From assembly GCA_036362985.1 (NCBI GenBank), contig JAYGXS010000004.1, forward strand, positions 7,534,462 through 7,598,461: DNA of 64,000 nucleotides. Reading direction: 5' to 3'. The position numbers and the translations under genes were made by a program. The notes under the pieces are model-generated. The model saw nothing but the letters and a program-made list of their open reading frames with translations, was not told the origin of the DNA and did not search any database. Positions 25,667 through 37,929 of the stretch are shown here, piece by piece; within the stretch, counting starts at the first letter, position 1; every line of letters begins with the position of its first letter. This DNA comes from Ligula intestinalis. Its lineage: Eukaryota; Platyhelminthes; Cestoda; Diphyllobothriidea; Diphyllobothriidae.

Positions 25667-26007
25667 CCTCAAATTTCTTTTAATAAAAACCAAATTTCTG
25701 ACATGTTCTTGCGTATAAAAGACAAATAAGTGCTTATTTAATCAAAGTTTTGAAGAAAAATAGTTTTACCAATATAGGAGAATATACGTGTTCCAGGCAG
25801 CAGTTCAGAAGAAGCAGATGCGATCACTGGAACAAGGGCTTCATTTTCCTGACGTTTCGGTTTCCCTCGGGAATCTTTAATCATAGGTAATCGAAGAACA
25901 GTCTGAAACATGCGCAGATAGGTTGATACATGCACAGATAACATGGTATTTATAGTTCGTAGCGGTCAACCACATGCGTACTATAATTGTCAGTTTCTTT
26001 AGCCACG
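25667..26007 (-). mobile_element. Hammerhead-bearing insertion in R2, possibly non-autonomous
   Basis: In R1 the sequence runs directly from the GAATGCAGC segment into GAAAAATTGTTTTTTGAATA (reverse complement near 7300-7335). In R2 the same two segments are separated by ~340 bp. The extra DNA holds the hammerhead at 25840-25895 and no protein motif. An open frame across 25738-25944 shows no family signature. The size, single HHR and lack of coding suggest a non-autonomous PLE derivative or retrozyme-like unit. Exact ends and target-site duplication could not be fixed by eye. Confidence 0.55.
25840..25895 (-). ncRNA. Hammerhead ribozyme-like motif inside the R2 insertion
   Basis: The minus strand shows a changed first box (CCTATGA, 25881-25887), a perfect stem II hairpin TTCC/GGAA closing CGAG, an intact CGAAAC box (25854-25859), and GTC followed by AGG (triplet ending at 25851). 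Only the CTGATGA box is damaged. Confidence 0.6.
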
Positions 26008-26990
26008 GCTTGAAAAAACAGTTTTTTGTATGTTTTATGTTCCTTTTTTCTTTATTAGGAAACGGAACAGACGAAAATATAATAAGAATTTCGTAAAATG
26101 GCATTGTATATGGCCAGTTTTTTAAATTCACCAGTTTATATCTGAAATTTGAATTAAGCTACTCATGCAGAAGGTAATCCATTATAAAGAGTAAAGAAAG
26201 TTCTTTTATCTCCAGTCAAATTGAATCGTTTATCTTCAGGAAATATAAAGAAATTCTCAAATTTCATTATGACGTTACGTTAGAAAAAATAATATACGGA
26301 GAAGTACGTCAGCCAAAGATCTAATCAAAGCAATTTCTACGAAGTAACCTTTTATGAAACGTCTTTTAATAATCTTATGAATAGTATTTTGAGAGTTCCA
26401 CTGCTGACATGATTCACTCTTGACAATGTGGTTTGCTGTTTCGAGGCATTTCTACAAATGAGCAACATGGTCATCATTCTAAGAACATATATCCAAAAAC
26501 ACTTTCTTTCAGTAAATACTCTTTATATTCACCTAATTTTAAAGGTTTTGGTGAAAACTTCGAACAGATGCACAATTTAAGGATTGATCAATGAACACAG
26601 AGAAAAGAAGGAAATGATGACCCAATTTTTTCGATGACATTCAATAAATACTTAACCGGTACAAACAAAGTTTAAAGAATATGGTAACTAACGAGAAATT
26701 ATTTCATCGTAAAGAAGATGGTTGCTTCAAGTTTTCAGCGTAACACAATATCTCAATTTATTGTTCTAATTTAGAGCTCTTTTCTACGACTCTAGAACTA
26801 CGGGATTATCGAGAAAATTTTACTTTTCATTACGAACACTTAGTGATTCCTATAGTTATTTTAAGTTCTTTATATGCCAAATGCTCTTCATGATTATTTA
26901 TATGCTTTCATAAGAACATTCACACTGGTATTGGAGTAATCATCAAACTTATACAAATATAGGAAAATTATATGGTTTATGGCGACTACT

Positions 26991-29900
26991 GTATATTTTT
27001 GTTTTAAACACAGATACTTGGACAGATTCCCTTGGCAGTCACAAGAAAAACACCTGGATAAGAACGATTTAGGCGTTTTTGGGAGTTTGCGGAATTTTAA
27101 AGCAGTTTTTCTGCCATAACCCCTACGTTTATTTAAACAGCCTATAAGTCCTTAAGAAGCCGGGGGTTGAAATATCTTGAATTGAGCCGAGGGCATAATA
27201 AACAATTCTCAAAAGTCACGAACGTTGGAGAACAGAAATAACGTCTGTTGTCGAATTTAAGCCTCTTTCAACATGTTTCAAAACGGAGCGCGTGATGGGC
27301 TTTCAATTTATGCCATCGTCAGCCCGAAGATTGTCCCGAGGCTATTTGCTGGCATGTTATCTCCGCATATGTTTTCATATATTCATCAGAAATCTTGTGA
27401 GTCTCCATCCATAGGCGTTGAATTTTCGGTCTAAACAACTTAGAGGCTGGCAGCTGCTGTCAATCTTCGTCACTTAAATTGCAACTCTTTTAAACTTAAG
27501 GATTGTAAAAAGCGTTATGGAACCGAATGGAACTTCCGGCTAATTGACAGAAAATTAGAATATAACATGTCATTTTTTAGGTAGAAGACTGAGTGTCAGG
27601 CGTCGCATTTCCTGGTAATGTGTTAATAATCTACCTCAAAAAGCTTTCCAATCTGGTTCCCCGTCGACCAGCCGTGAACATGAAATAAAGTCAACTAAGG
27701 TTATCAGTGGGCTTCAAAGGAATTGGCGGTCCCTCTCTGTAGCGCAATAAAGGCGCATTTCTATAAAAGAAGAGCTATCGCCTTAACAAAGTGTTACTAA
27801 ATTAGGAAATAAAAGTACTTCGAAAATTTCCAGGTAGGTAAGCTAACCGGGGAAATTAAAGGAAAGTTTATGAGAAGAATTATCCGAAGACGCCAAACGT
27901 TAGGCTTGGACAAAGACGTGATCTTCTAATGCGATTTTATATGTTGGAATTTCAGCAAGGAAAAATACTGTGTGCACTTACTTGCGCTCACAACCGACGA
28001 AGACTGTGGCCAACACTATACATTCATGTCCGAACATACAGCATTTCCCAGAGCTTTTTCCACTTTCCAGGAGCCTAAATAAACAGCCGCTTCTCATGCA
28101 CTGGACACCGCGGATAATTAAACTATGCATGTGGTTTCATAGTATTTTAAATTGCTTTAATTTCACTATATTTATCTGTTTATCAAAGACAGCAATTTAG
28201 ACAGATTCCCTTTTATAAATCTTGAATTTCGCGTGCCTTAATTACCAGAACCCGGGTTGCTGGCTGAGCATCAATGAGGTGAGAATATGACTGTCATAAG
28301 CTTACATTTATCCGAGAACTGTTCTTATTCCTTCAGGACTAGGGTCGACTGTCGTGAAATTTTCTCACGAACTTTGATAGAATACTTCGAGGCAATCAGT
28401 TTTTGGAAACTAAAAGACTGCACATTTGCGAATATGTGAAAATTTAAAAGTCCATCTGATAAAACAAATGTTTTCAGCAATTCTTCATCGGGATCTACAA
28501 CTTCACAGCTAACAAACATATGAGTGTTGGACCGGGTTTCTAATTGTCTTATATTTTATAGTCATCGTTTTTACACCGCTGACATTGCGAGACCGGCAGA
28601 TGGATGTCAATGTGCTAGGAGATAGGAAAAACAGGATGGGCTGCTAATAATATTCATAAGTCTAGTATTTGGAGTGGAAATTATTTTAAGTGAATAACTG
28701 TCACGAGGGGATGGGTTGACATGCCATTTTCAGTTTCACGTTCAATATCTTCCTGTAACATTTTACAGAAAATGGCTTTTAGCAAGCAGATTGGGTTAAC
28801 AACTAGTTTTATCACGCGAAGTGCATTGCACTTTGAGTGGACTTTTATTTAGACAGTGCCGTATGTCAATAGACCTGTTGGACTACGTTTGCGCAACCTC
28901 CGTTCTTTCCTTATGAGAAGAGTCTAAACACAAATCGGGAGTTTTACCTAACGAAGCATGCTGTCCTTTAAAATTGTTTCTTGAAATCAAACAAAACCGG
29001 GTGTCAGCAAAAGGTTTTTTTCCCAAAAATAACCTGCTGATACTTTGTATAAGCATACCGGTATTTATATGCCGTATGCAAACAATCTTATATTCTACTG
29101 GACCAAAAGCAATATTCAGTTTTTAAATATACGGCAGGATGTGGTTTATGAACTCTAGTTTTCGCTAATGCCTAATTAGAAAACAGAATGAACGGAAGAT
29201 AGCCAGTGTTTAACGTGGTTAGCCTATTTTATTGAAACTCAGAATGGAGACCAATGGCAAACAAAATGGCGAAATTACGTCATGAATCGCGAACAACAGT
29301 AATTGAAAAAACTGTCTAAAAATCCAAATTTAAGGTCTTGTTTTTGGCTTTTGAGCATAGATAATGTGTACAGCAAGTGGTCAGCAAAATACCTGACGTA
29401 AGCATCTTTGAAAAAAGATAGCCTTTCGGAAAATATTTTCAAAGCATACTGCGAATCGGATTTATTTTCATATGTTCAATTTTCGCATGATTCGTGTTCT
29501 GCAGAGTCAACGTACATGACCCAAACGGCCATTTGCAATTGAAAATAAGTTTCACAAAGTCATTACTTCGGTAAGAAATAATTCCCAGAAATATATTTCA
29601 GTTTATTTGGCAAGGATAATGGGCAATGCTTCAAAACCCCTTTATTATCTTTAACCTTTTTCTAAACGCAACGCACAGAATAAAAATGTATGGTAATTCG
29701 ATCAAAAATAATGAAAATTTTAAAGTATTGAGTGATATTTAAAAAGCACGTGAATACTTTTGGTAAATTAACAGCGGAACCTCTTTTCGGGAAATTTTAA
29801 TGAAGGATCGTTATTTTTATATACACACAGAGCTGCTTTTTAAATTGCACGTGAATATTCTATTTTTATTGCATAAGTCAACTCAATGTAGTTCAGCTTT

Positions 29901-31940
29901 AGTTTATACTTCGCTTACACAGAAAAAAACAATAGGTAGTGAGTTTAAGTTAGCATGTTACTTTTGGCTGATCCCCTTGGAAATAGTTTTAGAAAAAGCA
30001 GTGAAATAATCAACACTTGCTGCTTACTATGTAACCTGTCACGAAAAGTGCGTTATTTATGCATGTGATTTTTTGTAATTTTCACAGTGCACATCAATGT
30101 ACGTTCAGACTTGAAGAAACTGAAGCGTAAAACCAGGAGCGTCGTATCGATCGCAATGCTGCAGTATTTGCAAAATGTTATGGCAATTTGAAGGTCTGAG
30201 CTTAATTTCAGCATCCCCTAGAGAGGACATGGATGATTATTTGAAGCGTCATTGAGTTTGGTTCTAGGTAGAATTGGCGCACATATAAATATATATATAT
30301 ATATAGATACTCTCAAAATATATATGTTTAAAAGTTGTTAAAATAATATAAAGGTAGGTAGAATTAACTGGATTCTGATGGGCACGTTAGTTTGTAAAAT
30401 GTTTAACAGGTTTATATGAGCCGACTACCCTTCTCCTATGGGCTGAAATGTAACCTGAAGATAAATAAATCACCTACTAATAACTGTCAAACATGAATCA
30501 AGGTAGGACGCGTGTGCAGCAGTTGTCGAATGTCAGTCTAGGCGACCACGCTACGAGTCAAGGCATAGAATTGGCCCTTAACGTTTGCAGCCTTCAGACC
30601 GGTAGAGCGTCCCGATGCGTGTTGATTGCACGTGGTGCCTGAACGTTCACAAGTGTTGGTCTAATGCTTCGTGCTGCGTGCCTATCAGCAAATTTAAATT
30701 ATATGTCTAAACAAATTAGAGGCTAGTGGCTGCCGTCCTAAAATGTTGTGGAAATGATGAACGAGAGATGAATGTAGCGGATAAAAATGCAGGTGTCTTT
30801 GACACCTACCGAATCAAGGCTACATAATGGCCGGCTAATTCCCAAAAAGTGGTAATTTTAGTGCATATCGTTTTAAGATAGTAGGCCTTACCAAAGGCTT
30901 ATTGTTTGTATGCATTTTTTAATGAACAGGACTTAGTTACTTTTAAAAAATGTTTCAGCTCACCAACCTGCGGAATTAAATGCTTCCCTCGGAAAGCTGT
31001 GAATCCTGATGTTCAGCCAAACGGGTAGGAGAAGGAACCAAATCTATCCAATTTTTCTAGTCATTATGTATTTCGTGAATTTTTAGTCATTGTTGGTAGA
31101 TCAACAAGTCGCACTTATCCAAAGGAATTTACTATTGATCTGCGACATTTTTTGGTTTTGTGTAGGTTGTTTAAACATTGCTTTTTTATGAAAGTGACAC
31201 CATACTGCCATTCATCAGATTCTTTTTTTTTTCTAAAGTTCGGTGTAAGATGAATCTAGCTGTGATTGTATGTTCGCAGTGACAGGGATGATGGTTTCAT
31301 ATAAATATCATGAATTTTTTGGCAAGAAGTAGCTTTTTGTGTGACGCTGTTGAGCAAAGATGGTCAAAAAGGTTTTCCACTATGGATTTAGGATGTTGAC
31401 AGTGCATTGATTCTTACAGTGGTCAGTAGTTATAGGGCCGGAAAAATCCCACCCTTCCTTACCACTTTTTATCTATAGTAGTGATAGAAATATAAGGTAG
31501 AAGTAAACTGTAAATTTAGTCACGTTGTTTTCACTTGTTCACCCTGAATAAGGGAAAATACATATTCACTCTTATATGTTGGGAAAAAGAAGGCAAGGCT
31601 TGGGTGATATCTTAGTTTGCTGCGTGTCCGAGACATTACCTATGCTTTTTATAATGAGAGAACATAATTGGTTGTGTTGCGCGTATTCTTAATAAAATAG
31701 CATTAATATAAGCAGGAAATCTTGGGAGAAGTGTTTTCTGTTACCAGCTGATTGATCATCGATTAATGAAAAAAGGGGAACACAAACTATAAAGAACTGT
31801 TTTTTTTTACCAGAAACCAGTAAATAATTTAGTTGAATACCTCATTAAAAAGTCTTTAAAAAAAACTTATTATTTACACTTAAATATCCAACGTTTATTG
31901 CGGAGGAAAGTGTTTCTCGGCAATAGGCTAAATGATTAGG
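26991..31940. other. Non-coding stretch, no gene recognised
   Basis: AT-rich, with an (AT)n microsatellite near 30283-30306. A 64-codon minus-strand frame at 28325-28519 reads like protein but has no recognisable domain, so I do not annotate it as an exon. Confidence 0.45.
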
Positions 31941-31949
31941 TAGATCAAT

Positions 31950-32080
31950 AAATATTATCAAAACTGACATCTGCATATGAAAAAGTATCAAAGCAGTCAG
32001 TTTTTAGGTAAATGCTTTCACGTTATATATTTTAATAAGGTATTGGTAAAAATATTGAACAGAATCTTAATTTGTACAAA
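31950..32080 (+). repeat. Short remnant of the R1/R2/R3 repeat
   Basis: The stretch around TTTTTAGGTAAATGCTTTCA (near 31998-32017), followed by a TTGGTAAAAA-like segment, aligns with 42770-42840 and 26500-26570 in the same orientation. It is short and diverged, so the edges are uncertain. Confidence 0.4.
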
Positions 32081-32635
32081 AAAGTGGGAAACTAATGAAA
32101 GGGATACAGTATTCACCGAAATTTCAACGCATATCTTACATTACTTGTAATCCAACACCAGTAATTTCTACACAAAAATTTGAAAAAAGGAATGTTATTT
32201 CATTATACACGAACCGGTAGGTTTGCGGCTTCACCTGACAACCCAATGCACATTGACTGTTTACAGTTGCAGTGAGCATTACCGCTTTTTGAATTGTAGG
32301 CTTGCATAAAGATTTGATAAGTATTATTTAAAAAATGGACTGTGAATATTCCTATAATGTTTAAAATTAATATAAGCTTGTTCATTATTATTTCCAAGTT
32401 TTCGTACACACGTTTATGGCAGCTTGAGCGTGACTTTTACTCTTTCGCAGATTTCGCCATCGTTTATTATTAAGGTTATCGGTTGTCTAACCGGAAAACT
32501 ATGGACCACTCTGGAGAAAAATTATCAAATTTATTAAACGAAAGCTAACCATTTCAGATAACGCAAAGAAACCATAATAGAAGCAATTATGTCATTTGTC
32601 AAACCAGCGAATAAGCGATAACTGGAAAACGACAT

Positions 32636-32690
32636 TTATTTGCCTGACTTTTCGGAGTCTGTCACGGATTCTTTTTCAGAGACAGTAGCA
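32636..32690 (-). ncRNA. Hammerhead ribozyme-like motif (degenerate)
   Basis: The minus strand shows CTGAAAA (32673-32679, for CTGATGA), AGAATCCGTGACAGACTC as the stem II region, CGAAAAG (GAAA intact) and GTC ending at 32646, followed by AGGC. The spacer closely matches that of the copy at 62211-62264. It lies about 370 bp 3' of the endonuclease remnant at 33060-33715 on the same strand. Confidence 0.5.
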
Positions 32691-33059
32691 TTTACCTAGC
32701 GTTTATTTATTGGTCTACTTAACTACATGAAAAAGTCTTTCGTTTATTGATGATACGTGTGTAGTCATTAGTGAAGCGGAGTAACTCGAAGGATGTTTTC
32801 TATCTATAATTATAGCTATGTGCTAAGAGGGAGTTTAAAGGTTTTTACCTATATTTCCCTAATAAAACTGAATTGAACTGAACTGAAATGGAAGGTAAAG
32901 GCAACAGCAGTTTAAGTAACAAGTCAGTAGAAATAAGGGAGAGAAAGAAGGATACGTGTTAGTGTCCAGATTCGAAAACCAAAGGGGGAAAGGGGAAAGG
33001 ATTGAGACAATAAGACCATGTCGCCCATTATCCCTGTCTCGCGTTTTTTTCAGAGGCGT

Positions 33060-33715
33060 CAGAACGCATAGTGTGTTAGTTTTGCGTCGGCGTTGAAATG
33101 CATGCCGTAGCCATCTCGCGGCGTGTGGACGCATGCTGATTTGGCCTTTGTCCGTGGGAGTCTTCTCGTCTCTACACACGCCTTCTGCGCGCAGGAACTC
33201 GGGTAAGTTGTCCCTATGGCGACTGCCTTTGTCGTCGCAAGTATCCGCTGACACTGAGTGGTGGAGTGATTTGCCGATAGTTTATAAATGACTCTAAGTA
33301 TTCGGTGACTGCTGTCAAGGAAATGTGCCAAGATCGTGCTATATATTGACTTTACCACACTTTGGTTTAGCCAAAATAGATGGTGTTATTTCAATGCGCA
33401 TGGATAGCCACTGTTTGTTTGACCAATATAACCAGTCCCACAGAAGCAGGTATAGGCGTAGATACACATTTGAAGAGGTCTGCCACTGATGCGTATCCTT
33501 GTCCTCAAGATGAAGAGTGGAGTGCTAGAAAAGACTAAGCTTGATTGAGCTGCTGCGTGAGTCTGAGCGATCACAGCGTTCAGGTAAAGCTGTAGAAGTT
33601 CGCTCATTGGATCCCCATTGAAAAGGCAGTGTGAGAAGAAAGGCTTTCTTCTCAGTCATTGGCACTTCCGAGTTCTCGTGAAAGCTGTTTTCTCGCAGAA
33701 TTTTACTAGTTTAAT
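33060..33715 (-). pseudogene. Penelope-like element endonuclease remnant (family 1)
   Basis: Broken minus-strand reading frames match the C-terminal part of the element at 46.8-49.7 kb. In order: a segment like EKKTLFLKVPF (EKKAFLLTLPF, about 33610-33650), an LVFSSTP block (about 33515-33535) matching VLFSTNP, MCIYAYTCFCGTGYIGQT (about 33405-33470) as the GIY-YIG core, then in another frame STILAHFLDSS and QRILATTKAVAI (about 33210-33345) with the linker and the C-terminal helix. The helix has Thr-Lys where the family has Ala-Glu, so the probable catalytic Glu is lost. At least one frameshift separates the GIY-YIG core from the C-terminal part, and no RT remains. Open frames at 32859-33254 and 33059-33358 overlap it. 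Confidence 0.8.
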
Positions 33716-34785
33716 CCACAAAGGAAATCAACAATCTAATTGCTAACAGCCAGTACTTTTCTGGTTAATGTTTTCCAAATGTCTAGGGTGGAAGATGGTT
33801 TCATCTTTAAATGCTTCCATGTTTGCAGCTCGACGAAAACAACACACTTCCGGTGCACCTTAAGCGCATTTTCCTCTAGCTGAGTTAGTGAGATAGCAAA
33901 CCAGGCCCCGTTTCCGAATGCGTTGAAAAAAATCGCAGAAATGTATGTATTGCCTTGTCCATGTTTTCTTGCGAAATATACTTATACTTTTTGTTTAGTC
34001 ATACCTTCTGTTAAATAGGAAGTCCAGAAATGAAAGGGGCTGTCTATTTTCTTTTTTCCCATAAGCGCTAGTTGGTGCTGGGTTTTCTATGTTACATTAT
34101 CCAGGAGAGTATCCAAGTAAAGTCTACCAACTAGTTATGCTCCTTTGGACAATAACAAACTAAGCATCCATCCACAAGACGGTGGCAAGACCGACAGGTT
34201 GAATCCCCACGGCCTGCAGGGCATCGCACGATGGTGACTTCTTGTGTCCTGACGCTTCCAAAGACACAGGTTCGCCGGGTTGACATGAACTAATTGTCGG
34301 ACCCCTTTCTTCTTTCCCCTCACCATCTTAAGGCCCTAATTATGACTGAATTTGATCCTTAACACCCGGTTCCTCGCTCCCTTATTGTTTCTGAATGTTT
34401 GGTTACATTTTGCTTAACTCTAGCCTCCTTATATTTTCTTCGTTGCCTGATAATTACTAATTAAAAGCCAACGTTCGCCTAACTTCACCTACTTGATACA
34501 GATTGTTTGACTTACTTACCTACTTTTTCAGTGTTTATACCTCCAAATTATTTTACAGAAATAAATTCAGTAGACCTATGCACTAGTAATCCTTTGTGGA
34601 AGAACCTCCTAAAGCACCAACTATTCGATAAAGCTGTGTAAATTGCGCTGAAAAAGATTGCGATGAGTTAAACGCCTCAGTGAGTATCCTGGTAGGACCT
34701 CACTACCAGCAGAGATTTCCTGAGAATATCAAAAGGGGCATCAGACTAAGTTGATACCAAACAGATGAGATCGCTGGGACAAGAC

Positions 34786-34840
34786 TTTTTTGCCTGACGT
34801 TTCGACAGCCTTCGCGCATTCTTCATCAGCAGAAAACAGT
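34786..34840 (-). ncRNA. Hammerhead ribozyme, catalytic boxes intact
   Basis: The minus strand shows CTGATGA (34823-34829), spacer AGAATGCGCGAAGGCTGT, CGAAAC (GAAAC at 34799-34803), and GTC ending at 34796 then AGGC. All conserved core bases are present. Stem I pairing is weaker: a TTTT/AAAA outer helix, with inner pairs including a G-A mismatch. Confidence 0.7.
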
Positions 34841-35639
34841 AGAAAAAACGTTGTTGATTTAGTGTTCACCTGAGGACCGCGTTTACTTTTAAAGACAGCG
34901 CACCTGTCGAATTGACTCGTTTCTAATTTTTCGAAATCATTTAAATTGTGGCTGTATGCTCTATGTGTTCTCCTGTGGCAATGTTCGCTGGCAGTCTCAT
35001 TGCTGTTTAAAAGTCGTGCGGTTTTTCCACAAGAATTTAAATTGATGCAACAAACTCTCAGGGTAAAATTAAATTTGTTTGCTTAAAAATCAGACGGAGA
35101 AATCGAGCAGTGGGAGTGAGGGGCGTTATTGCCCACTTAACTGCGCAACAGATCATCTTGCACAATGCGTTGACATTCGGCAGATTCAATCACGCAGTGG
35201 GTGAGTTATAGCATCAGAGAACTGGCCTGCAGGACAAAGTGAATGTGCGTTGTATTTTTTGAAGAAAAAAGAAAGGCAGTTGCAGACGAAGGGGACTTCA
35301 CAGACTGTGAAAGCTTATGAAATTCAAAATAATATTTGAACACTTATAATTACGCAGGAAATAAAGCAGTAAATTTAAGGGACTTGCTGAAACGCTCGCC
35401 AGAAGTTAATATTACAGGGCTCAACAATTCGTCCTAGGCCTTTAAAAGTAACAGGAGATAATTTGCTTTGGTGTAGATGCTTTAATACAACCTGCGTAAA
35501 TCTATCCAGCCGAAAAATTACTCATCCACCAAATCAATTTTCAATTTTAAAATTGTATTCATAAATGCTACTTTATCTGAATCAATCCAATTGGAGATTT
35601 TGCGTTAACATCATTATATTCTTGACAATAATTTTACAC

Positions 35640-35830
35640 CTCAGCAAAAGTCCTATTGGATAATATAGCCGGCAGAGACGATAGGAAATGCAATGACCAT
35701 TTATGGCTTATCGGACGCCTTCAGCCACTCACACCCAGACCCAAATGGTGCTCAAGTTTCGAACTCGCGAGTGTTTTTTTAGAGTCTAATTCCCTAACCA
35801 TTAAGCTACGTACTTGTTGTCTTCTCCAGT
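35640..35830 (-). repeat. tRNA-like short repeat, family 2 (copy a)
   Basis: It contains the family core in reverse: GGCAGAGACGATAGGAAATG, then CCATTTATGGCTTATC, then GACGCCTTCAGCCA, then a tRNA-like segment with CTCGCGAG and CCATTAAGCTACG. The plus-strand consensus core elsewhere is TGACGACGGCTAATAAGCC-AGAAATGG. A 105-codon open frame over it is not a gene. Confidence 0.55.
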
Positions 35831-36539
35831 TACATCGGGAGATATTGACACACATGCTCGTTGGCAAACGTACACTGACCGCGAAAAGAAACCAATTGTC
35901 CCGCTCTGCCTTGGGTCTCATTTCTCGGACTCTGACAGGAGCCGGATCACCTAGACGTATAGGTATATGGTAATTTCAGCAAAAACAAGGGACACTGGCC
36001 CGTGGGAATGACATGAAGGCAGAGCAGAACAAGTAAGTTTCATAAACAGTCAGTGAACGTTCATCAGCGGGAAATCTTGTTGTTGTTGTTGTCTAAGGCT
36101 TAATTGGAAACCCAGCTGCGTGAGCGGTCGCTGAGTCCGATTTTACCGCCGACTGGCACGATTCGCACCGGCCACTGGGCTACTAGGGAAGAGGCGAAAT
36201 AGTTTGCCTGTGCAGGAGATGCGGTGTAGGTCATTTGATTTGAGTCTCCAGCATATACACTATCTGCGCATGTGGGGGGTCATACGAACACCTATCACCA
36301 GTTTTTCTGGTTTAAATCCATGGAGCATGTCTGGAAACATGCTCAAGAAGACTCCCATTACGATTCAGTGGAGAATCACAGCCAGCTTCTGATGCTTGAG
36401 CTTTCCTGCAAATCTGTGAGAAAGACAGACATATAAGGTTTTCCAAAAGGCCATCTCTTATTTATGAACGTTTACCCGACCGCTAACGTAACTCATCCAT
36501 CCCGCTCTGCCTTGGACCTGACAGCCGTTTAAGCTGCTA

Positions 36540-36730
36540 GAATAGGCCGATATTATTACCAGCAAAGACAGGGGAGACTACAGTGGCCATTTTTGGCTTA
36601 TTAGCCATCGTCAGCCAGTCAAACCTAGACCTAAGTCACGTCGCGTCCGAGCCTTGAGTTTGCGACCTCATTGATCTGGGTCCAACTCCCTAACTATTGA
36701 CCTACCTCACTTGTAGTCAATTTCAATAAT
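36540..36730 (-). repeat. tRNA-like short repeat, family 2 (copy b)
   Basis: Closely parallels copy a: GCAAAGACAGGGGAGACT, GGCCATTTTTGGCTTATTAG, CCATCGTCAGCCAGTC, then a reversed tRNA-like head at about 36655-36720. It lies ~0.9 kb from copy a in the same orientation. Related shorter fragments of the neighbouring sequence occur around 36000-36060 and 38060-38110. Confidence 0.6.
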
Positions 36731-36840
36731 CGTACCTTAATTCAGCATGTGGTTTCGCAGACTGATAAGTATTAGTAGTGGATGGTTTTATAGCTGTGGC
36801 GCTTTAGTATAAAAGATGGCTTTGTAATCCTTAGAAGAGC

Positions 36841-36900
36841 AGGTTTATTAGTTTAAGCTTCCAAGCTCATACAGGCGTACATCGTCAGGTACTGTTTGAG
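36841..36900 (-). repeat. PLE family 2-type terminal fragment, hammerhead-like
   Basis: The minus strand reads CTGACGA, then TACG-CC-TGTA hairpin, then GGAAGCTTAAAC and AATAAA. This matches the 3' end of the PLE at 53.4-55.5 kb (CTGAAGA, TACA-CC-TGTA, GAAAGCTCAAAAC, AATAAA at 55457-55503). The stem pair changes from C-G plus G-U to C-G replaced partners, while pairing is kept. Confidence 0.45.
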
Positions 36901-36960
36901 CCCAACTACAATTGAGCAGGTGCGCAATCGAATAAACAGGGAGAAGTGTTTTAAAAGTTG

Positions 36961-37154
36961 TTAGGATGGTTAAGCAGATTTGCTTCCTTCAGTTGACTCA
37001 ATGCATTCACTGCGCACGTCGGGACTCCTAGCTCAATGGTAGAGTCTTGGCTTCGCAGAAGTTTGCCCTGCTGTGTGGGTTCGACTCCTTCGAAGGCCCC
37101 GAATTTATAACCATTGAGTCAACTGAATTAAGCATATCTGTCAACCCCCACTAA
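36961..37154 (+). repeat. tRNA-like repeat with inverted arms (about 43 bp)
   Basis: The left arm (36961-37003) and right arm (37112-37154) are reverse complements over 43 bp at roughly three-quarters identity, including 16 exact inner bases (TTCAGTTGACTCAATG). Between them is a tRNA-like sequence: box A TAGCTCAATGGTAGAG (37029-37044) and box B GGGTTCGACTCC (37078-37089). This gives a Pol III-type internal promoter between MITE-like ends. It is immediately followed by a second tRNA-like unit. Confidence 0.65.
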
Positions 37155-37440
37155 TAATTCAGTGAGCCTAGTCGTCATTTTGATGGGGTCCAGATGACTG
37201 CTTAGGAAGTCCTGGCTGGGCAGTCAGCTTGCTCTTCTCTAATGGTGAATTCCATATGAGTGGTAGATTGGGCGGATAAAATCGATCTAAGTGTGATTAA
37301 ATTTACCGCGCACGGTGAGCCGTGTAATTCAGTGGTAGAGCGTTGGCTAGGCAAAAGCCTTCCTTGCTGGGTAAGTTCGATTCCCACAGAGGCCGCAAAC
37401 TGTTTGCAATTGGGTTGACTGGATTTTTCAAATTTAGCAT
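37155..37440 (+). repeat. tRNA-like repeat, second unit of the dimer
   Basis: A longer unit with a non-tRNA leader (GCCTAGTCGTCATTTTGATG, GATGACTGCTTAGGAAGTCC), then box A TTCAGTGGTAGAGCG (about 37328-37342) and box B AAGTTCGATTCCC (about 37373-37385), then an arm GCAATTGGGTTGACTGG. Box A lies about 297 bp after box A of the previous unit, so it forms a tandem dimer. Confidence 0.65.
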
Positions 37441-37929
37441 CACGGATGGGGCCTCCTTACTGACCTTGGTCTCACAAGATGATGATGGCGTGCATCCTCG
37501 GTAGTGTGGTTTCTTGGACTTCTGGACTGCGTGGGTGGAGTGTGTGATAAACATCGGGGGAGGAGGGGGAAGCTTAACGAAGTGTCTGCTAATTAAACTG
37601 GCGTCAGACACCCACGCATATGGCAGGTGGTTATTAGTCTTGCTGCCGGCTGGTACCTCTCTCATCGTATTCACGAAGTCATGACTGTCAATCAGCCTGT
37701 AAGTAGCGCCTTGAGACCGTGAGTCGCGTCTGCAAACATACCGTTTTGGTTAGATTATCCGCAAGCCGCGTCGTCGGTCTGTCTGTCTTTTATAATGCCA
37801 CGGAACGTCCCGATACCGACTTTTATGAACAACACCCACGCCTAACTCCGCGGCAATGCACTCCATTGCATCTTGCACACTATTTGTGTACGGTAGGCAG
37901 TATTAACTAGAGCGAGACTGGAGTCATGC

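Larger units (their letters stand above)
25140..26990 (-). repeat. Unclassified AT-rich repeat R2 (inverted copy of R1)
   Basis: Reverse-complement counterpart of 6345-7850. The match is collinear except for an extra ~340 bp at about 25667-26007, which carries a hammerhead. A third partial copy in the same orientation as R2 is at 42270-42960. It shares the words near 26420-26460 (GACAATGTGGTTTGCTGTTT here, GACAATGCGGTTTGCTTTTA there) and TATATCCAAAA near 26490. No coding potential is visible. Confidence 0.7.

Noticed and set aside
28325..28519. Protein-like 64-codon minus-strand frame
   Set aside because: No domain, no splice context, and similar lengths are frequent by chance.
35656..35973. 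105-codon plus-strand open frame
   Set aside because: It lies over a family-2 tRNA-like short repeat and has no protein signature.
37015..37095. Functional tRNA gene
   Set aside because: Box A and box B are good, but acceptor and anticodon stems do not fold convincingly and the unit is part of a repeated cassette.
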